Below are positions 12,583-26,600 of a stretch of 64,000 bases of DNA, in pieces. The notes beneath the pieces were generated by a model. That model did no database searches. It worked only from the letters and a program-made list of their open reading frames with translations, and had not been told where the DNA came from. The stretch comes from Bilabrum cf. latius (lineage: Eukaryota > Bigyra: Bicosoecida > Bigyra > Bicosoecida). The position numbers and the translations under genes were made by a program. The stretch covers positions 186,001 through 250,000 of the forward strand of contig OZ237775.1 in the NCBI GenBank assembly GCA_965178125.1, written 5' to 3'. Position 1 is the first letter of the stretch. Each line of letters starts with the position of its first letter.

Positions 12583-15500
12583 ATGCATGCTTCTGCTATA
12601 ATTCATCAATAGGTAAGCCTGCATTCTGCTCTGCTCTCCTCCGTTAAGTGTCGCGCAATGGGAGCCGCCTACTCTTTTCACCACAGGCTTTCTCCAGGTG
12701 TGCGCAGGCGAACAGCGCGCATGATGCGGCTGGCTCACCACCAGAAAGGGCCGAAGTGGCTATCAGACAATGCACTAAAGTCTCGAAGGATCTTCTAGCG
12801 GTGGCAGTGGCCGGTCCGTGCGAGGGAGACGCGTGGACAGCAGCCGTCACCGAAGCGGCAGCCTCAACAAAGGCATTGTCGAAGTCGGTCATAGCCCTTG
12901 CTGCGCGAATTTACGCCGCAGATTCTTGCGAAGAACTGGTGCAGCAATTCATGCAAAACCATACTGAATACGACGCGGAGCTCCGGAACATGGCCACCGC
13001 GGCAGGGCTCGCGCCCCGCGATACGCTGTGCGATGCCAAATCAGACGCCCTGAGCGCCAGCAACGACTTGCCCGCGCTCAAGGCATGGGCACAAGACCTC
13101 GCCGCCATCGCATGGCGAGCCAGACTAGAGTGGGCCGCGCGCGCCCCCGCCGTGGGGCAGGGCCTCTTGGGAGCTCGACTTGTCTCTGCCCTGGAGGCCT
13201 CCCCGCTCCTGTGCCCGGGGGCGTCCATGATATGTGCCATGCTGCCGCTGCTGCAGCACAGGAGCGAAGCCGTGAAGCTCTCTATCCCTCACTTGCTGCT
13301 CGCCTGCTCCCTCCTCGCTGACCTCGCGAAAGAGGTCCCCTCACTGCGGCAGGCGGCCGAGAGCATCGCGAGGGAGGAAGGGGAGCAGGTGCTTGTGAAC
13401 GCCCGCCGGAAAACGAGCAGGCACGCAATGCAGGGTCTCAAGGGCAAGCTTCCAAATATCCTGCAGATGCCGGGCGACAAGCACATCGCAGACGCCGGCA
13501 GCAGCAGCAATGCTAGGGGCGCGATTGCAGTGCTGCGGGCCATCCGCTCCGTGATTCAGGGAACTTCTTCCGTCCTTGGCGCGCTGTGCACGGGACCGGA
13601 AATAGAGGAAGAGGAAGAGGGGTGGATGGGGGCATGGCTCGCATCCGGGATGTTCGATGGCGGCCTGCAGGGTACCCCTTGCAGCACCAGGGGTCCGGAG
13701 GGGACAGGGGACCTGAGGGCAGCCCGGGAGTTCGTGGCAGCCGCGGCGGCACAGGGGGGCCAGGCCGGGGAACAGATGACCAAGGCACGGGACGAGGCAC
13801 TGCAGGCACGACTGGATGCTTCTCGACAGGAGGTCAGCGCCAGACGCCTGGCGAACACGTCCTGCGGCCAGCTGCTGCATTTTCTCCCCAAGGGCCTCGC
13901 CAATGCCGCCAAGCTGGCCGCCCAGTCCTGTGGGCTGGATGGCGCGCACGTTCCAGCGGAACTCCCGCCTTCTTGGGGCGCTGGTGGAGCTGCCAGCGGT
14001 GCAGGTGCAGGGCACGGTGGTGCAGTGTCAAGCGGGGGTGGGCTGGATCCGAACGACGCAGCCGTCAGCACCGTGCCCTCTCTCAGTTTTCTGGTGCAGT
14101 GCATGGCGGATCAAACGGACCCTGCCAGCGCCAGGAAGATCCAGGAGGCGGCGCTTCCCACCTGCATCCCTGATAAAGGCCGCTCAGAGGATTGCAACGC
14201 TTTCATCGCAAGCTTGTTCAAGGAAAAGGCTGGGAAGGCTTCGTCACCAACCGGTCCCAACAATGCCAGAGGGCTGGGCATCGACCCGTCCACGTGGCCT
14301 GGCAGCAGCAAGACAGGTATCCAGCTCGCCAGGTGGGCTCGCCTGGCGCTGACCGAGCGCAGTCGTCCCAAGGGCAAGCCAAAAGGCATCGAGGTCGCGT
14401 TCCTGGCGGCCTTTCTGCGGCACAGCGGAATGTGGGAGGAAGTGTCGGCCCAGGTGCGCCGAGCCAGGGCACAGGCGGGTGAGGCCGGCCTTGCCTCGCT
14501 CAAACTGCAAGACGCAATGCCCCCGCCCGCCGAAGAGGGTCCGATCTGTAATGCCATGATCGTACTGACCAACTTCCTAAGCTCCAACAAACCCAAGAAA
14601 ACGGACGGTGAAGCTGGTGCCACCCAGGGCGGAGCGCAAGGCGGCCCCGCAGCCGGGGGAAATGCCGCGGCGCCGTAGGCAGCAGCAGGAGTGCCACCCC
14701 CGCCCCCGCCCGCGGGAGCGGGAGCAGGAGCAGCAACCGGTGCAGCGGCCGCTGGTGGTGACGGCGCTGATGGTGGTGATGGCAGGGCTGGAGATGGGGC
14801 AGCAACCGGTGCAGGGGAAGGCGGTGCTTAGAAGGCCGCCCCCCGCGGGGCAGCCTTCCGCTCCCGCAAGCAAATGTCCACGGTACACCCAACGTCGATG
14901 CTGGACCGCGAGAGGAATGCACGCGGTGCCCTACTGCTCTGGGCATTCTGCGGGGCGGGGGCCTCCCCGATCAAGCATGAAGGTCTGGCGAGGGCGAGTC
15001 GTGCCTCCGCTGCTGCGCACGCGCACAGCGATGCCCCCAGCGAGACGTTCGGTCTCGAGTTTGCGTACACCACTTCGATTAAGAAGGACTTGAGTGGGGT
15101 GGTGGGTCTAGCCAAGCAGGACGCGGGTGCTAGTGACAGGCAAGCGAGCGGAAGCATGAGGGAGGAAGAGAAGCACTCCAAGAAAATGTGCTTCGCGTTC
15201 GCGGACCGGCACCCAGACACGCGCGCGGAAGGCCTAGGACCGGTGCTCACTGCCCTTCGAATTCTCATGGGCGAGACGCACACCCTGGACCTCGGGGCGC
15301 TCGCAGGGTCGCTGCACAGGAGGAGGCAGCGAGCGGCGGATCGAGTCATTGGGCTGCGTGGGATAGAGGCACTTCTGGCTGGAGTGAGCGGCTGCCCCAC
15401 CTTTTCGTTCCTGGGCGCTGTGTCGGTGGAGGGCGCTGCATCGTAGCTCCTGTCCCGAGACGTGCTGTGGGCCGTGCCAGACTGCTTCAGGACGCGGTCC

Positions 15501-18500
15501 GCCTACGATCGCAGGGTGGGTGTCCCGGTCGAGAGCGGGGCAGGGAATCCCTTGTTCCCTGGAAAGAGACAGGCACTGCACCTGGAGGCAGGGCTGAAGG
15601 GGGCGCCAGCAGATCTCGTGCGGCAGGTGAGGCTGCATGGCGGCAGGCTGCTGGGGCGGCTGGTGCAGCTCACCAAGTAGGTGGGCAAACAGGGCCGCGC
15701 CAACGTGCCGCTTCTGCTTGCCGCCGGCTCCTGCATTGCACTGCAGTGGCGTCCAACCCGGGACGACTGCAGACTACTCGCAGCGATCGAGGCCGAGCCG
15801 GCACTGAGGTCGATCAGCAATCTCAAGGTGCAGCTGGACAGCCTTATGGAGATCGCGTCCACTGCAATGCAGGCCCTCTTGGGACAGGAGATCGGCCAGC
15901 ACTGCTTCCCAGACGGTAGCCAGTTCGATCAGATGACGCTGCAGGAGCAGCTGCCAGCCATCGCTTGTGCCGTCAGGGCCGGAGACATGCCAGCCAGGGA
16001 GCTGGCTGCCCTGCTGCTTGCCGCTGCAGGTGTGAGCAGATCCATGCTGTCTGTGCTTGGGCCTGAAGACGAGCGAGGCATGCCATCGCTGAAGAAGGAG
16101 CTCCTTGATGGCTCGGCCTCGCTGGACAAGCTAGCCGAGTCCATGGGCCCGCAGGGTATGCTTTCCCAGCTCGCTGTCGCCGTGCACACATCCAGGCTAC
16201 ACTTGGATCCTGCGGTTGCGGGCGATAGCTCAGCGGGGGATGCCGCAGCCACCGCGGCAGCCGCTGGTGCCAGTGATGGTGCCGCTGACTCTGCTGCAAG
16301 TGCCACCGCCAGTGGCGGAGCGGAGGGTGGCAGCAGCAGTGCAGCGGCGGCCAGCGCTGCCGGAGGGTCGATCGACAGCGAGGACCTAGCCGTGGATCGA
16401 TGGTTCGCCCCGAACACGCCACAATAGACAGTGGCCAAACTGGATGATCCAGCCCTGGATCTGAAAGTGCTGCCAAGCGCGCTGGCACCAGAGCCAGCCC
16501 TGGATCTCGCCTGCCACGAGATCGAGGGCAGGGCAGGCGGCCACGACCGTCTCGCACTCGCCGCCGTCCAAACTCTCCATGACCTCGTGCGCACTACTTT
16601 GCTCGCGGGAGACGTGGCGCAGTCTGTGGGCGAGTTCACCATGCCCAAGGCAGCCGCATGGATCGCCGGGGGCGCCTCCCCCGCATCCTCCGCGCCCGTC
16701 ACCATGGACTCGGGAGCCAACAATCGTGACATGGAGGTTACCTTTGCGCACGGTCTTCCGCAGCTGCCCGGCATCTGTTTGCCCGCCATCGATCACGACG
16801 TGCGGAATGCCGCGAAGCAAAGCGCGCGAGCTCTTGCGGCCGACCTGCGGGAAATCGCGAATGCTTTCAGGAGGTCCTCGGGATCACCCGCAGCTGGCGC
16901 CGGATCCACCGGTGCGGGCAGCATCATGCGGACCGAGACGAGCTGGCGCAACGCACGGCTGCGGGTGACCCTGCGATCCGCGCTTGCGCTCACCAATGCG
17001 CCGGACCATTGGGACGGTCTGTTCAGCTGCCCGGGAGCGGGCCAGCAGCGGGCTCTCAGCGACGACTAGCTGGGCGCCTCATCAGCGCCGCCCTCTGCAG
17101 AACCCGCGGTGCTCAAGGCTCTCGCCACTGAGAACGGGGTGCAGACTCTCTTGGAGCTGATGATGAACGCTCCATATTCGCTGCAAGCTGCCATCCACAC
17201 TCTGATTCGTCGGGTGCTTCCCACTGTGCCAATTCTGGTGGCATCGAGAGCTTGCCTTGCGGCGGTAAACCACGCCATCCCGCACGCAACGATGATGCTC
17301 AAGCAGGCCTGCATGCCACCGGGACAAGGTGCAGTGCATGGCGGCGGGGCCCCGCCCGAGTGCCTGCAGACTCTGCTGCGAGCGATCGCCGCGATTGGGG
17401 CCCTTCCCGCTTCTGGGTGTCCCACGGCCAACATGCGGCATCCCATTGTGGGCGTCATGCCCAAGCACCAAATCGCGCTTCGAATCCAAACGATGCAGCT
17501 CGGGTGCTTCCGTTCTGTTCCTGTGGGTCCGTTCGCCGGTGCGTGGGCCCACCACCTGTCCTCCCTTGCCGTGGAGACTCTCCGCAGTCTGATGCAGGGC
17601 ACTCACGGCCCGCACGCCGATGACTGGGCCAACAGCACAATGGACTGCGTGCGAAGCGGGATCCTTGGCGATCCCACAGCTCCTTCCAGCGACTGGGAAG
17701 CGGCAAAAGTCGCCAACAGCTGGAATGGTACCGTGCACGCGCTGGTGGGGCTGGAGGGGCGCGGGTCGGATGCACTGGCCCTCCGCGGCACCTCGTACGA
17801 GCTGGCCGTGCTCGCGGAGGCCGCTGCTTCTGCGTGGACCTTTGGCGGAGGACGGAGCGCGCTGGCTCCTGGCCAGTCCTACCGGCACGCAGTTCCAGGC
17901 AGCGGCTGGAGTCGGAACGAGTCGGATCCAATCATGAGTCAGGACCTTCACGCCGTTCTGTTCGCGGAGAGGAGGGAAGGCGCTGTGCTGGCATGGGACC
18001 CGGGGACCGCGAGCACAGTGTGCATGGAAGTGCCCGAGCGTGCGGGGGGCGGCGAGACCGAGTTCGGGAGCCGGGTAAACACGCAGGGCAGGTGTAACCT
18101 ACCAGGGGCAGATGCGTGGGACACAGAGTGCGCTTGGGCGAGCGGGCCTTTTGCGGCGGCGAGCAGCCGGTCAGCGGATGCCGGTACCGTTGGGGCGGCG
18201 TGTGTCGCTCCAAGCGGGCACGTACTGCCGTTCGCTCAGCTGCGGCACGGCCACAGCGTGGGGTATGCTTCGACCATGCCGCCCACCACTCTGGACGGGG
18301 GACTGTCGCAGCGGCTGGGATCTTTGCGCGCGATTCCGACCCACGAGCTTCGTTCAATCTCTGCGGTGTCACCATTCTGCGACGCTGCCGTGCCACCGTC
18401 GAGGGGGGGCACGTTCTATGGCCTGTACAAGACTTTGATCAAGGCGCATAGCAGCACGGATTGGAGGGAACAGGCAGGTCCCAGGGAGGCCGCAGCTCGC

Positions 18501-21500
18501 GTGATGCGGTCCGGGCTGAGGCGACGCGCCTTGCAGGGCTTGGTGCACATGCTCAGGAGCAGGGAGCAGCTCGCCCTAGTGGCTGCAGGCACCGACAAGC
18601 TGCTCCGCACCATCGTGGACATCTCGCTCGAACCAATGAAGTATAGCAGGTTCAGAGATCCGGAGCAGCTGGGTCTGCAGTGCGATGCACTCACCGCGCT
18701 GCTGCTGCCGCAGGATGTGATGGCTGTCGCGAGGAGGATCGTTGTCAGCAAGGACGCGGTGCAGGGAGGGATGGGCCGGCTCGATGCCATCCTGGGTGGG
18801 GCGGGAGGAGACGATGACAGCTCTGGCGATGCGGATGGTACCGCCACGGGTGGGAGCAGAGGTGGCGCAGGCTCAGGTGCTGGGTCTGACCTGCGGCCAG
18901 CAATGATGCGTAGGGAGCCATCTGTGGACCTGCCCTCCACTCTGGGGTCCAATGTGTCCTAGGAAGACTACCAACACGCGCGAAGCCTGCACAGCGTGAT
19001 GCACAGGAGGATGGACGTGTGCGCCATGGCGTATCTGCTAGCAGATCGCGATGAGGACGATGCAAGGCAACTGCTGAGTCAGCATCGCCGTGATGCCGAC
19101 ATCTACGATCTTGCTGACAAGAAGGTGAAGGAGCAGCAAGAAGCCGCTGCCGCTGCCGCTGCTGCTGCTGCCGGTGGAGCCGCGGATGAAGAAGGTGCAG
19201 ACGGCACCGATGGAACAGACGAAGCAGACTCCAGCAGTCTCCCTGGGCTCCTTGCCGAAGCAAGAAGGGCGCGGGAGCTGTGCAGGTCCAAGCCATTGAT
19301 TCCTGCTGGTGTTCATGCGGTGCCAAAGCAGAGCAACTCTGCGGAGCAGCCGTCTAGCTCAGCTGGTTCCAGCCCGGGGGTCGCAGGGGGGTCCAGCAAG
19401 TTTGCCGCATTGTTTCGGAGACACAGCTCGTAGATTGCCGATGGGGCCCAAGACCACCAGCTGGAGGCAGACCTGAAGGATGCGTCAGAGTCTGCGAAGG
19501 CAAAGCGGTTGCTGGCCAGCGGGGCGCACACGGGCGTGCTACCCAACACGGCCAGAGCGCTTGTGGGTCAGCAGCCGGCCGCTGTGGCGCTGCCAGTCGA
19601 CTGCTCCGGTCCAGTCGTTGCTAGCCCGGGGTTGATCCGCGGCTGCACGGTGGTAGTGGCGGGATGTCACGGCGGACACCATGCCGCACCGTTGGGCGAC
19701 AAGGCCCTGTATCTAGCCTGCACCGGCGGGCCCATGTCGGTCGCTGCACTGACGGGGATGGGGGTCATTGGGTACGTGACGGAGGGCGGCAGGGCAGTAG
19801 GGTCTGCCGGGACTGGCAGGGTGCGGATCACGGTGCCGGCGGGGGGTGATTTGGGCGGAACTATCGAAGTGGCTGTGCCGCTGGGTCGGCTGGGACTGCT
19901 GACTGCGCCGTACGGAATCAAGACAATGGGCACGACCCAAGATGCGGTAAGCACCTAGGTGCTAGAGTCGCTGGAGAAAGCGGACAACGGGCTGGCGTCG
20001 CTGGCTGCAAGGCGGGCGCTCTGCACGGTGCTGGCTGGCTGGCCCGCCAACGTGCCGTTTGCTCCAGGAGCGCTGGGCGGGTCTTCCAAGCTGATCGAGG
20101 TGGCTAAACTGGTGGCAGCGTCGGAGGGCGTATTTAGCCAGGGCGCCACCGGACTTGGGATCCAGAGCGTCACACAGCAGATGGCGCAGGAGATGGCCAA
20201 GTCGGCGTCCTCCTTCTCCTACGTGCCCGCTAAGCGTTCAAGCCACGTACCGACCAAGCGGGCCGCATCAGGCGCCGGGAGTTCGTCAGCTGGTGGGACA
20301 TATGGTGGACATTAGCCCACAGACCAGGACGAGGGTGAGGTCAAGGGGTAGTCTGCCCTGGTTGACTCGATCGCTGGGGCTCTAGCTCGATGCATTTTGG
20401 AGGACGAGACGCCGCCCGGCTGGAAGGGCCTGACTTGGAAGTGTGGCAAGTGCAGCGTCAGCAATGTCGGCTCGAATAAGGTGTGCGATTTGTGCAAGGT
20501 GGGCGATAGGCCTGCACTGGCAGCCCGCGATGATCCATTGGCTCCGCTACTACTGGACGAGACAGCCAGGCACGTAAAAGAGGCCACGCGGTCCGTCGCC
20601 AACGCAAAGACTCTGCTCGGCGCGCGCATAGGGGCGGGCACCGCTGCGTTCGAGAGCCAGCACCCTGTGCCCATCGACCAGGCCGTGGTGCACATCGCGG
20701 TGGAGGGGGCCTCCTCGCTATTCGTCGAGTTTGACGTGACGTGCGAGTCTCCAGGGGGATCGAGGGACACCCGAGTGGAATTCTTCGCGGATAAAGAGCT
20801 AACGTGCCTCGTGGCCGTGCGAGCAGGACCCAAGGCGGAGTTCTGCAAGCCGTTCGTGGCCCCTTGTTCCGAGCTATTTGCGCGCACAGTGCACCCGGGT
20901 GGGGAGTGTGACGAGCCGTGGCATGGGTGGTCCTGCACGGCGCGCGGCCTCAACGGCGTGCGCTGGTCTGGAGAGAGGCAGGTGTCGATGATGCCTTCGA
21001 TCGAGTGGGGCACGTGGCTCGTGGACCAGCTCTCCTCCAAGGCGCTGACTCCGACCTTGCTGCGGTCCGGTGCCCTTCACAACGATCTCGTGCTGGCACC
21101 CCTGTGTCAGTATGCTGGCGCGGCGCAGGTTCCGTTCGCTGCCGATGCTCGCAGGTGCCTCATGCGGCTGGTCAGCTGCCCCCAGTACTTCAGCAGGGCA
21201 AACCCACCGGATCTTGCTCCCATCCTTCGGTTGCGGGATGCCATTCAGGATGACTTATTGAAGCGCGCGGCTGACAGCCCACTGTTCCTCGCCCCCGGTG
21301 TGCAGGAAATGTGCGAGCTCGTGTCGGCCGCAGACATGGCTCAGCAGTACGTGAAGGGAGACATGAACCAGACATGCGTGCTGGACCTGGCTGCTAGAGC
21401 AAAGGGTGCACCCCTCGCCGATCAGGGCACTGAGTGGAATCCAAGGAAACCCGGTCTTGGAGCCAATCCGCCCTTGAACCCGCGGTTTGGAGTCCCGTCC

Positions 21501-23408
21501 GACTTCAAGTAGATCACCCCGCTGCAGGCCATGTCGCTCCTGCGAGAAGCGCTGAAAGGCGTGGCAGCAGGCGCAGATGCGGAGCAGTCAGGACCCAGGG
21601 CAGCCCGAATCCCCGACCCGTGGGTCGTGGCAGCATCGCGGCTGGCTCGAAACGCCGGAGAGTTTGAAGAGCTATCCATGCGGGAGCTGGTGCAAGCGCA
21701 CATGGTGCTGAGCGACTGGCCGCTGGACAAGGACAAGGTGCTTGTGGAGCTGCTCCACGAAAAGGCCAAGAAGGCCAAGAAGGACCCGCTCGACCCGGAA
21801 TTCAAGGTGCACGAACTGTCGGTAGCTGCGGAAGACCGGATTGACTTCGGGGGTATTTTCGGGACGGTGCTCAGCGACGAGTCCCTGAGGCTGCGAAGCG
21901 CGCTTATGATCCTTATCAACCGCGCAATCCAGCGGTGTCTCCCGCAGATCGACCTGCGGAGTAAGCTGGGGGAGGCCGCTGTGGGCGACCTCCTGCAGTC
22001 CATGCGACACCTTGTGTTCCATTGCACTGTGAGGCCTCTCGTAGAGAATGCCATGAACGAAGCAGCTACTGTCGAGGGGGATGAGCTGAAGGTAGAGATC
22101 GACGCCGACGATGCAAAGCGAAGCGTATAGGCTGGTATCGTGTCTCCATCCGGGTCTAGGTGCTGCTTCGCTCAGCTGATGAAGAAGCTCGAAGGTGTGC
22201 CTGCAGCCAGGCTACGGTGCCCCATGGACGGCGACAACAAGCTCTTTAAGGTAGAGTACACGGGCGAGGACGGGGTCGACGAGGGCGGTCTGTTCAGAGA
22301 CCTTCTTGCAAACGTGGTGGAGGACCTTTTCAGCCCGACCCCTGGCATTGCTCTATTCCAGCCGACGCCGGCATACAGGTCGAGACTGGAGGGGAGCGCT
22401 GCCAAAGGGGTTGGCCTAGAGGAGGCCTACGTGCCGATCAAGTCTTCACTGGATGAACGAGAGCGCTCACTCATGCGGTTCCTTGGAGTGCTAATGGGCG
22501 TCTCTATGAGGCACAGCCTTTGCCTCGGCGTGGAGCTCGCGCCCATCGTTTGGAAAGGTATCGTGGGCGAGACACCTTCTGCTGCAGATGTCATTGACAT
22601 GGATCCGATCGCATGCAGTAATCTGCGGCTGATTGCTTCATGGAAGCCGGATGCTGATGGCTCGAATAACGACGGCGATGGCGATGGTGCTGCTTCAGGA
22701 GGGGCTGCTTCAGGAGGGGCTGCTGCTCGTGGCCAGGGGTAGGCGCGGGCATTCGAGGCGCAACTCAACGGCGCTGTGTATTTTGTGGATCCCGTTGATT
22801 CTCGCGTGCCTCTGGTCCCAGGGGGCAGCCGGATTCGTGTCACTCTGGAGAACCGGAAGCAGTACATCAATGCCGTGATCAAGAGAAGAGTGTCGCAGTG
22901 CGCCGACACCGTGTCTGCGATTCGGGCTGGAATGTCCGTGGTTGTACCAGACCAGGCCACAGTGCTCTGTGGCTGGAGCACGTTGCGCACTATGGTCGCT
23001 GGGTCAAACGAGATCAGTATCGACGACATCCGTGAGCACGCTTAGTTCCTCCACGCCATCCAACGAGAGCACGATCTTTAGCGTTGGTTGTTCGAGGTCC
23101 TTGAAGAGATGACCCAGCGGCAGCGGAGGGACTTCTTGAAGTTTGCTTGGGGGCGCACTAAGCTTCCAGCCAACGACGCCGGCTGGTATGGACCGAATGG
23201 GGAGGCTATCCGGTTTAAGGTGCTGATGCGGCGAAGGGTGGACCCGCGAACTGACCGGCTGATTGTATTCGGCGATCAACACTTTGTACTTGCTCACACG
23301 TGCTTCTTCATGCTGGAGATGCCCAAGTATACGACCAAGGAGAACCTCAGGAAAAAACTGCTTGAGTCCATGGCAGAAGGTCTCGCTGGTGGAATGCAGA
23401 TGGCATAA
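12583..23408 (+). CDS. giant HECT-type E3 ubiquitin ligase with RanBP2-type zinc finger
   Basis: HECT ligases form a thioester with ubiquitin on a C-terminal cysteine and pass it to substrates. The HECT domain is clear: YTGEDGVDEGGLFRDLL (near 22260), VPGGSRIRVTLENRKQY (near 22815), FEVLEEMTQRQRRDFLKF (near 23090) and LAHTCFFMLEMPKYTTKENL with the catalytic Cys codon at 23301-23303. A C-x2-C-x10-C-x2-C finger after WK (20442-20500) is RanBP2-type. The long N-terminal part is helical and low-complexity, unassigned. Exon 1 is modelled as 12583-12612 (weak), intron 12613-12686 (GTAAGC...CAG), exon 2 12687-23408, stop TAA; about 3,583 aa. Seventeen in-frame TAGs: 12610, 14676, 14829, 15444, 15678, 16425, 17067, 18960, 19431, 19956, 20313, 20349, 21510, 22128, 22740, 23043, 23079. 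The last two fall inside the HECT fold, so premature stops are excluded if the gene works. The only gene here ending in TAA. Confidence 0.82.
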
Positions 23409-23611
23409 TTGTGACTTAATTCGTGATACGAATGTATACCCGTATATTTCTTAGCTTACGGCAATCCGGATGCAGAAACGATCAAAAATTGCTTAAGCTC
23501 AAGGTATTATTAGAAAAGTGAAACCGCCTCGTCTAATCCAGCAGTCAAAAATCCGGATGAGTTGGATGGCTTCGAGTACCGCGCCTGCGTCAGTGCGGGG
23601 TACACGAGCCG

Positions 23612-26600
23612 TCACTATGGGTCAGAAATGAGGTCCTGCAAGCCACCGCCTAGACCAAGTCCGGTAGAGCCGGGCGATGTTCTGCGCCGTCCCGAGCGTC
23701 CAGCCACGCGGGCCGATCTCCGGGTCACCCTTCCGCGACTCGCTGCGGATTTACCAGCCAGGGTCTACCTTGTTGGTTTACTAGCACTGGAGCTGCCCAG
23801 GTCGCCTTGCTCCTCTCCGGCACTGAGTGCTCCCATCAGCGCCAAAGGGGCTCGCCTCGGGCTCGGGGGCTGGCGATTACCGGCTTGGTTGTCATCAGAG
23901 TCGGACCCCGAGTCAGACTCTGACCCGGACTCACCAGAGCTGTCGGGGTGAGTGTGCGGCTTCTTGCCTTGTCCGGCACGCTCATTCCCGGTCTAGGAGG
24001 CTACAGATCCCGTTGTAGCGCCTGTTTCATTCCTACTTGATGACGCGAGAGAGACCGGAGCTGGTGCCTTTGCAGCGCCACGGAAAAGGTTCCGGAACGG
24101 GATGTCATCGGCTGCATCATCTCCGAGGGGCGAGGGGGCGTGCAAATCATCAACACTAGAGGACAGATGGCTGCCGATCTGGAGGCCGCTCTCTCCCGCT
24201 CGAGAGCCTCGCAGGGCCGAGGAGCTCCCGCTCCTAGTTGAACTGGAAACGCCAGTGCCAGAGACAGCCCCAGTGCCAACAGCTGCCATCTGTGCTGGTG
24301 CAACAGCCCTCGTTCCCAGCGCTTCACCGCTACCGCCAGAGCCGATGGCACCGGCCTTTGACGGATCATTTGCACCTGCGTGCTAAACCACCCCGGGTGT
24401 TGATTCGTTAGCAAAATGAACCCTACCCTTGCCGCCCGGGCTCTTGTCAGACGCAGCGGCTCCACTCCCGCTGTCGACCTGCTTTCTAACTGCCTTGCCA
24501 TACACCTGCGAATCGATGCCTCTCGGCGGGAAATCAAACCTCGTCCGACTGGCCATCGCGTCCAGCTCCTGGAGCGCGCTGTTGAGCTCCAGCACATCGT
24601 CGGTTGAGGCACTGGCACTATGGTCATGGTCCTAGCTCAGGCTTAGGCTCTGGCTCATGCTCTCGATGGGACCCGAGTAGGCAGACAGCAAGCCAGACCT
24701 CCTCCTCCTCTTTCTGTCTTTGCTGGCTTGCTTCTTCTTCGACTTGCCGCTGCCACCGTCGCTATCGTCAGTACTACTGTCGCTATCGCTGTCGCTGTCA
24801 CTGTCACTGTCGCTGCTGCTGTCACTGTCGCTGTCCTGCATCTAGGCTATTGGTGACGCGCCAGAGCTAGCCTGGGCGGGACCAGGCAATGTCGAGCCGG
24901 AAGCCACCGAGGGAGCGGTACTATCCGCTGAACTAGAAACACCTACTGTGGAGGGTGTCGGCGCCTGTCCTTTCAAAGCATCGCTTGTGCTCTAGTCAGC
25001 ATCAGCTGCGGGGACGGCGGCAGGGGCAGGCACAGCTCCCGATGCGGCGCTGGAAGTCTGCGCTTCAGTTTCCATTCTGGTCTAGCCTTCAACGGTGCCT
25101 GGAGGACCGGAAGCAGAATGGATAACAGCTGAGCTGTCGTCGGGGCTGGTGCTTCCGCCACCGGTTAAGCTGGTGGTCTTGGTCTTGTTCTAGCTCTTGC
25201 TGTTCTTGACAGCCACAGACTCATTGCTTTCGTTTGGCGATACTTGCAAGCCCTCTTCGTTCGCGCCACACGAGCCCTCCCGGGGTGCAGCTGTACTCTC
25301 CTCGGAGCCGCCGGACCCGTGCTCGGAGACTGACCCGCGGGATTTTCCGCGCCTTCTCCGCCTCCCTTGTTTCAATTGGCTGGCATCTCCGACAGCGGCT
25401 GATGAGCCTGCCGCGGCCGGGCCCGTCGAAGAAATCGAGGCCTGGGCCTGGGGCGGGTCCTGGCCACTGACAGCACCAGGGAAAGAGGAAGACGAAGACG
25501 ATGCCGACTGCCGAAACGCACCCGCTGTTGCTGCCTCACCCAGCTGCTTCGACAAGGCATCCATGGACGCCTGGTTCCTCGCCACAAGTGCCTCGATCGC
25601 GGACATGGAGGCGACCACCTGAGCGTGCCTCGCCTCATCGTGCTTTGATGCGCGCTTGTCTCCTTTCTGCAGCTGCTTGTCCAGCCTGCTGACCTGGGCT
25701 GCGATGCCTTGCAACGAGGCACTGAGCGTTCGCTGCACGGTCGCCATGCCAGCCAGCCTGTCCTCGAGTGGTCGCACCGCGGACTCAACGGCTAGTCTCA
25801 CGCGCTGCTCTACGGCTCGTGCGATGGCCACCTGCAGCCCACCGATGGCGCCTTCGCTCAGCGATGCACTGACCATTCCATGGTGGTGATCTTCTCGTTG
25901 CTGCATCGTCGCGTGCTTTGGTTCCTGCTTCGAGAGTGGCACAAGCTGGCTGGCTCCAGGTGAAGAGTTCGGGCTAGGAAGAGCGGAATCGGAAGTCGCA
26001 GACGGAGCTTCGGAGCGGGGTACGACTGCCCCGGCATCGCGTTTGTTTCTCCTCCTTTTCTTTCCACTGCTGCCGCTGCTATTACTCATGGCAGGGGTGG
26101 TGGCAGTGCCTGAACTTTGACCGGAAGCGCCGGGATCGGACGCTGGGCCAAGGGTCAGAGACTCTTGCTGCTGCCTTGCAACTTGTGAATCGACCACGCC
26201 CGTCTGCCCCGCCGTGCTTGCACCCACGCTATTGCTGGTGGCGCTGTCAACAGCCGCTGGTGCTGCCGCGTGTGCTCCGCGAGACCTCCTCCTGTGCTTC
26301 GATTTTGCATTCGTCTTGCCCTTCAAGGTGCCGTCCCCTTGGGGCGGCACTGGACCAGGGCCTGTGCTCCTGCCTGACTTCGTGGCAGCCTCGGCATCGA
26401 TCTTAGAGCCCTGCGTCGTCTGCTTGGGCGCATCCTTCGCGCTAGTTCTATTGCGCTGCTTGGTTTCACTTCCGCCCCTTTCACCTGCTGCCTGCATGAG
26501 GGTCCTGGCAGCCACGCCGCCTGCACTCGGTACAGACTAGGCAGCGGCAACGCTCGCTCCGTTGCTTGCATTGGCCCCTGTTCGCCTTCGTTTCTTGCGC

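Noticed and set aside
12195-12647. Open frame just upstream of the HECT gene as its N-terminus
   Set aside because: It is closed by TAA at 12645-12647, which lies inside the modelled intron, and its peptide resembles no known domain.
380-23408. Reading the TAG-interrupted frames as pseudogenes or many small genes
   Set aside because: Only TAG interrupts; TAA and TGA are absent over thousands of codons. Decay would produce all three stops and indels. Fragments would lack starts, signal peptides or whole domain parts.
12687-23408. UAA and UAG both reassigned to Gln (ciliate/ulvophyte code)
   Set aside because: No in-frame TAA was found in any model, and the HECT gene ends in TAA at the expected C-terminus.
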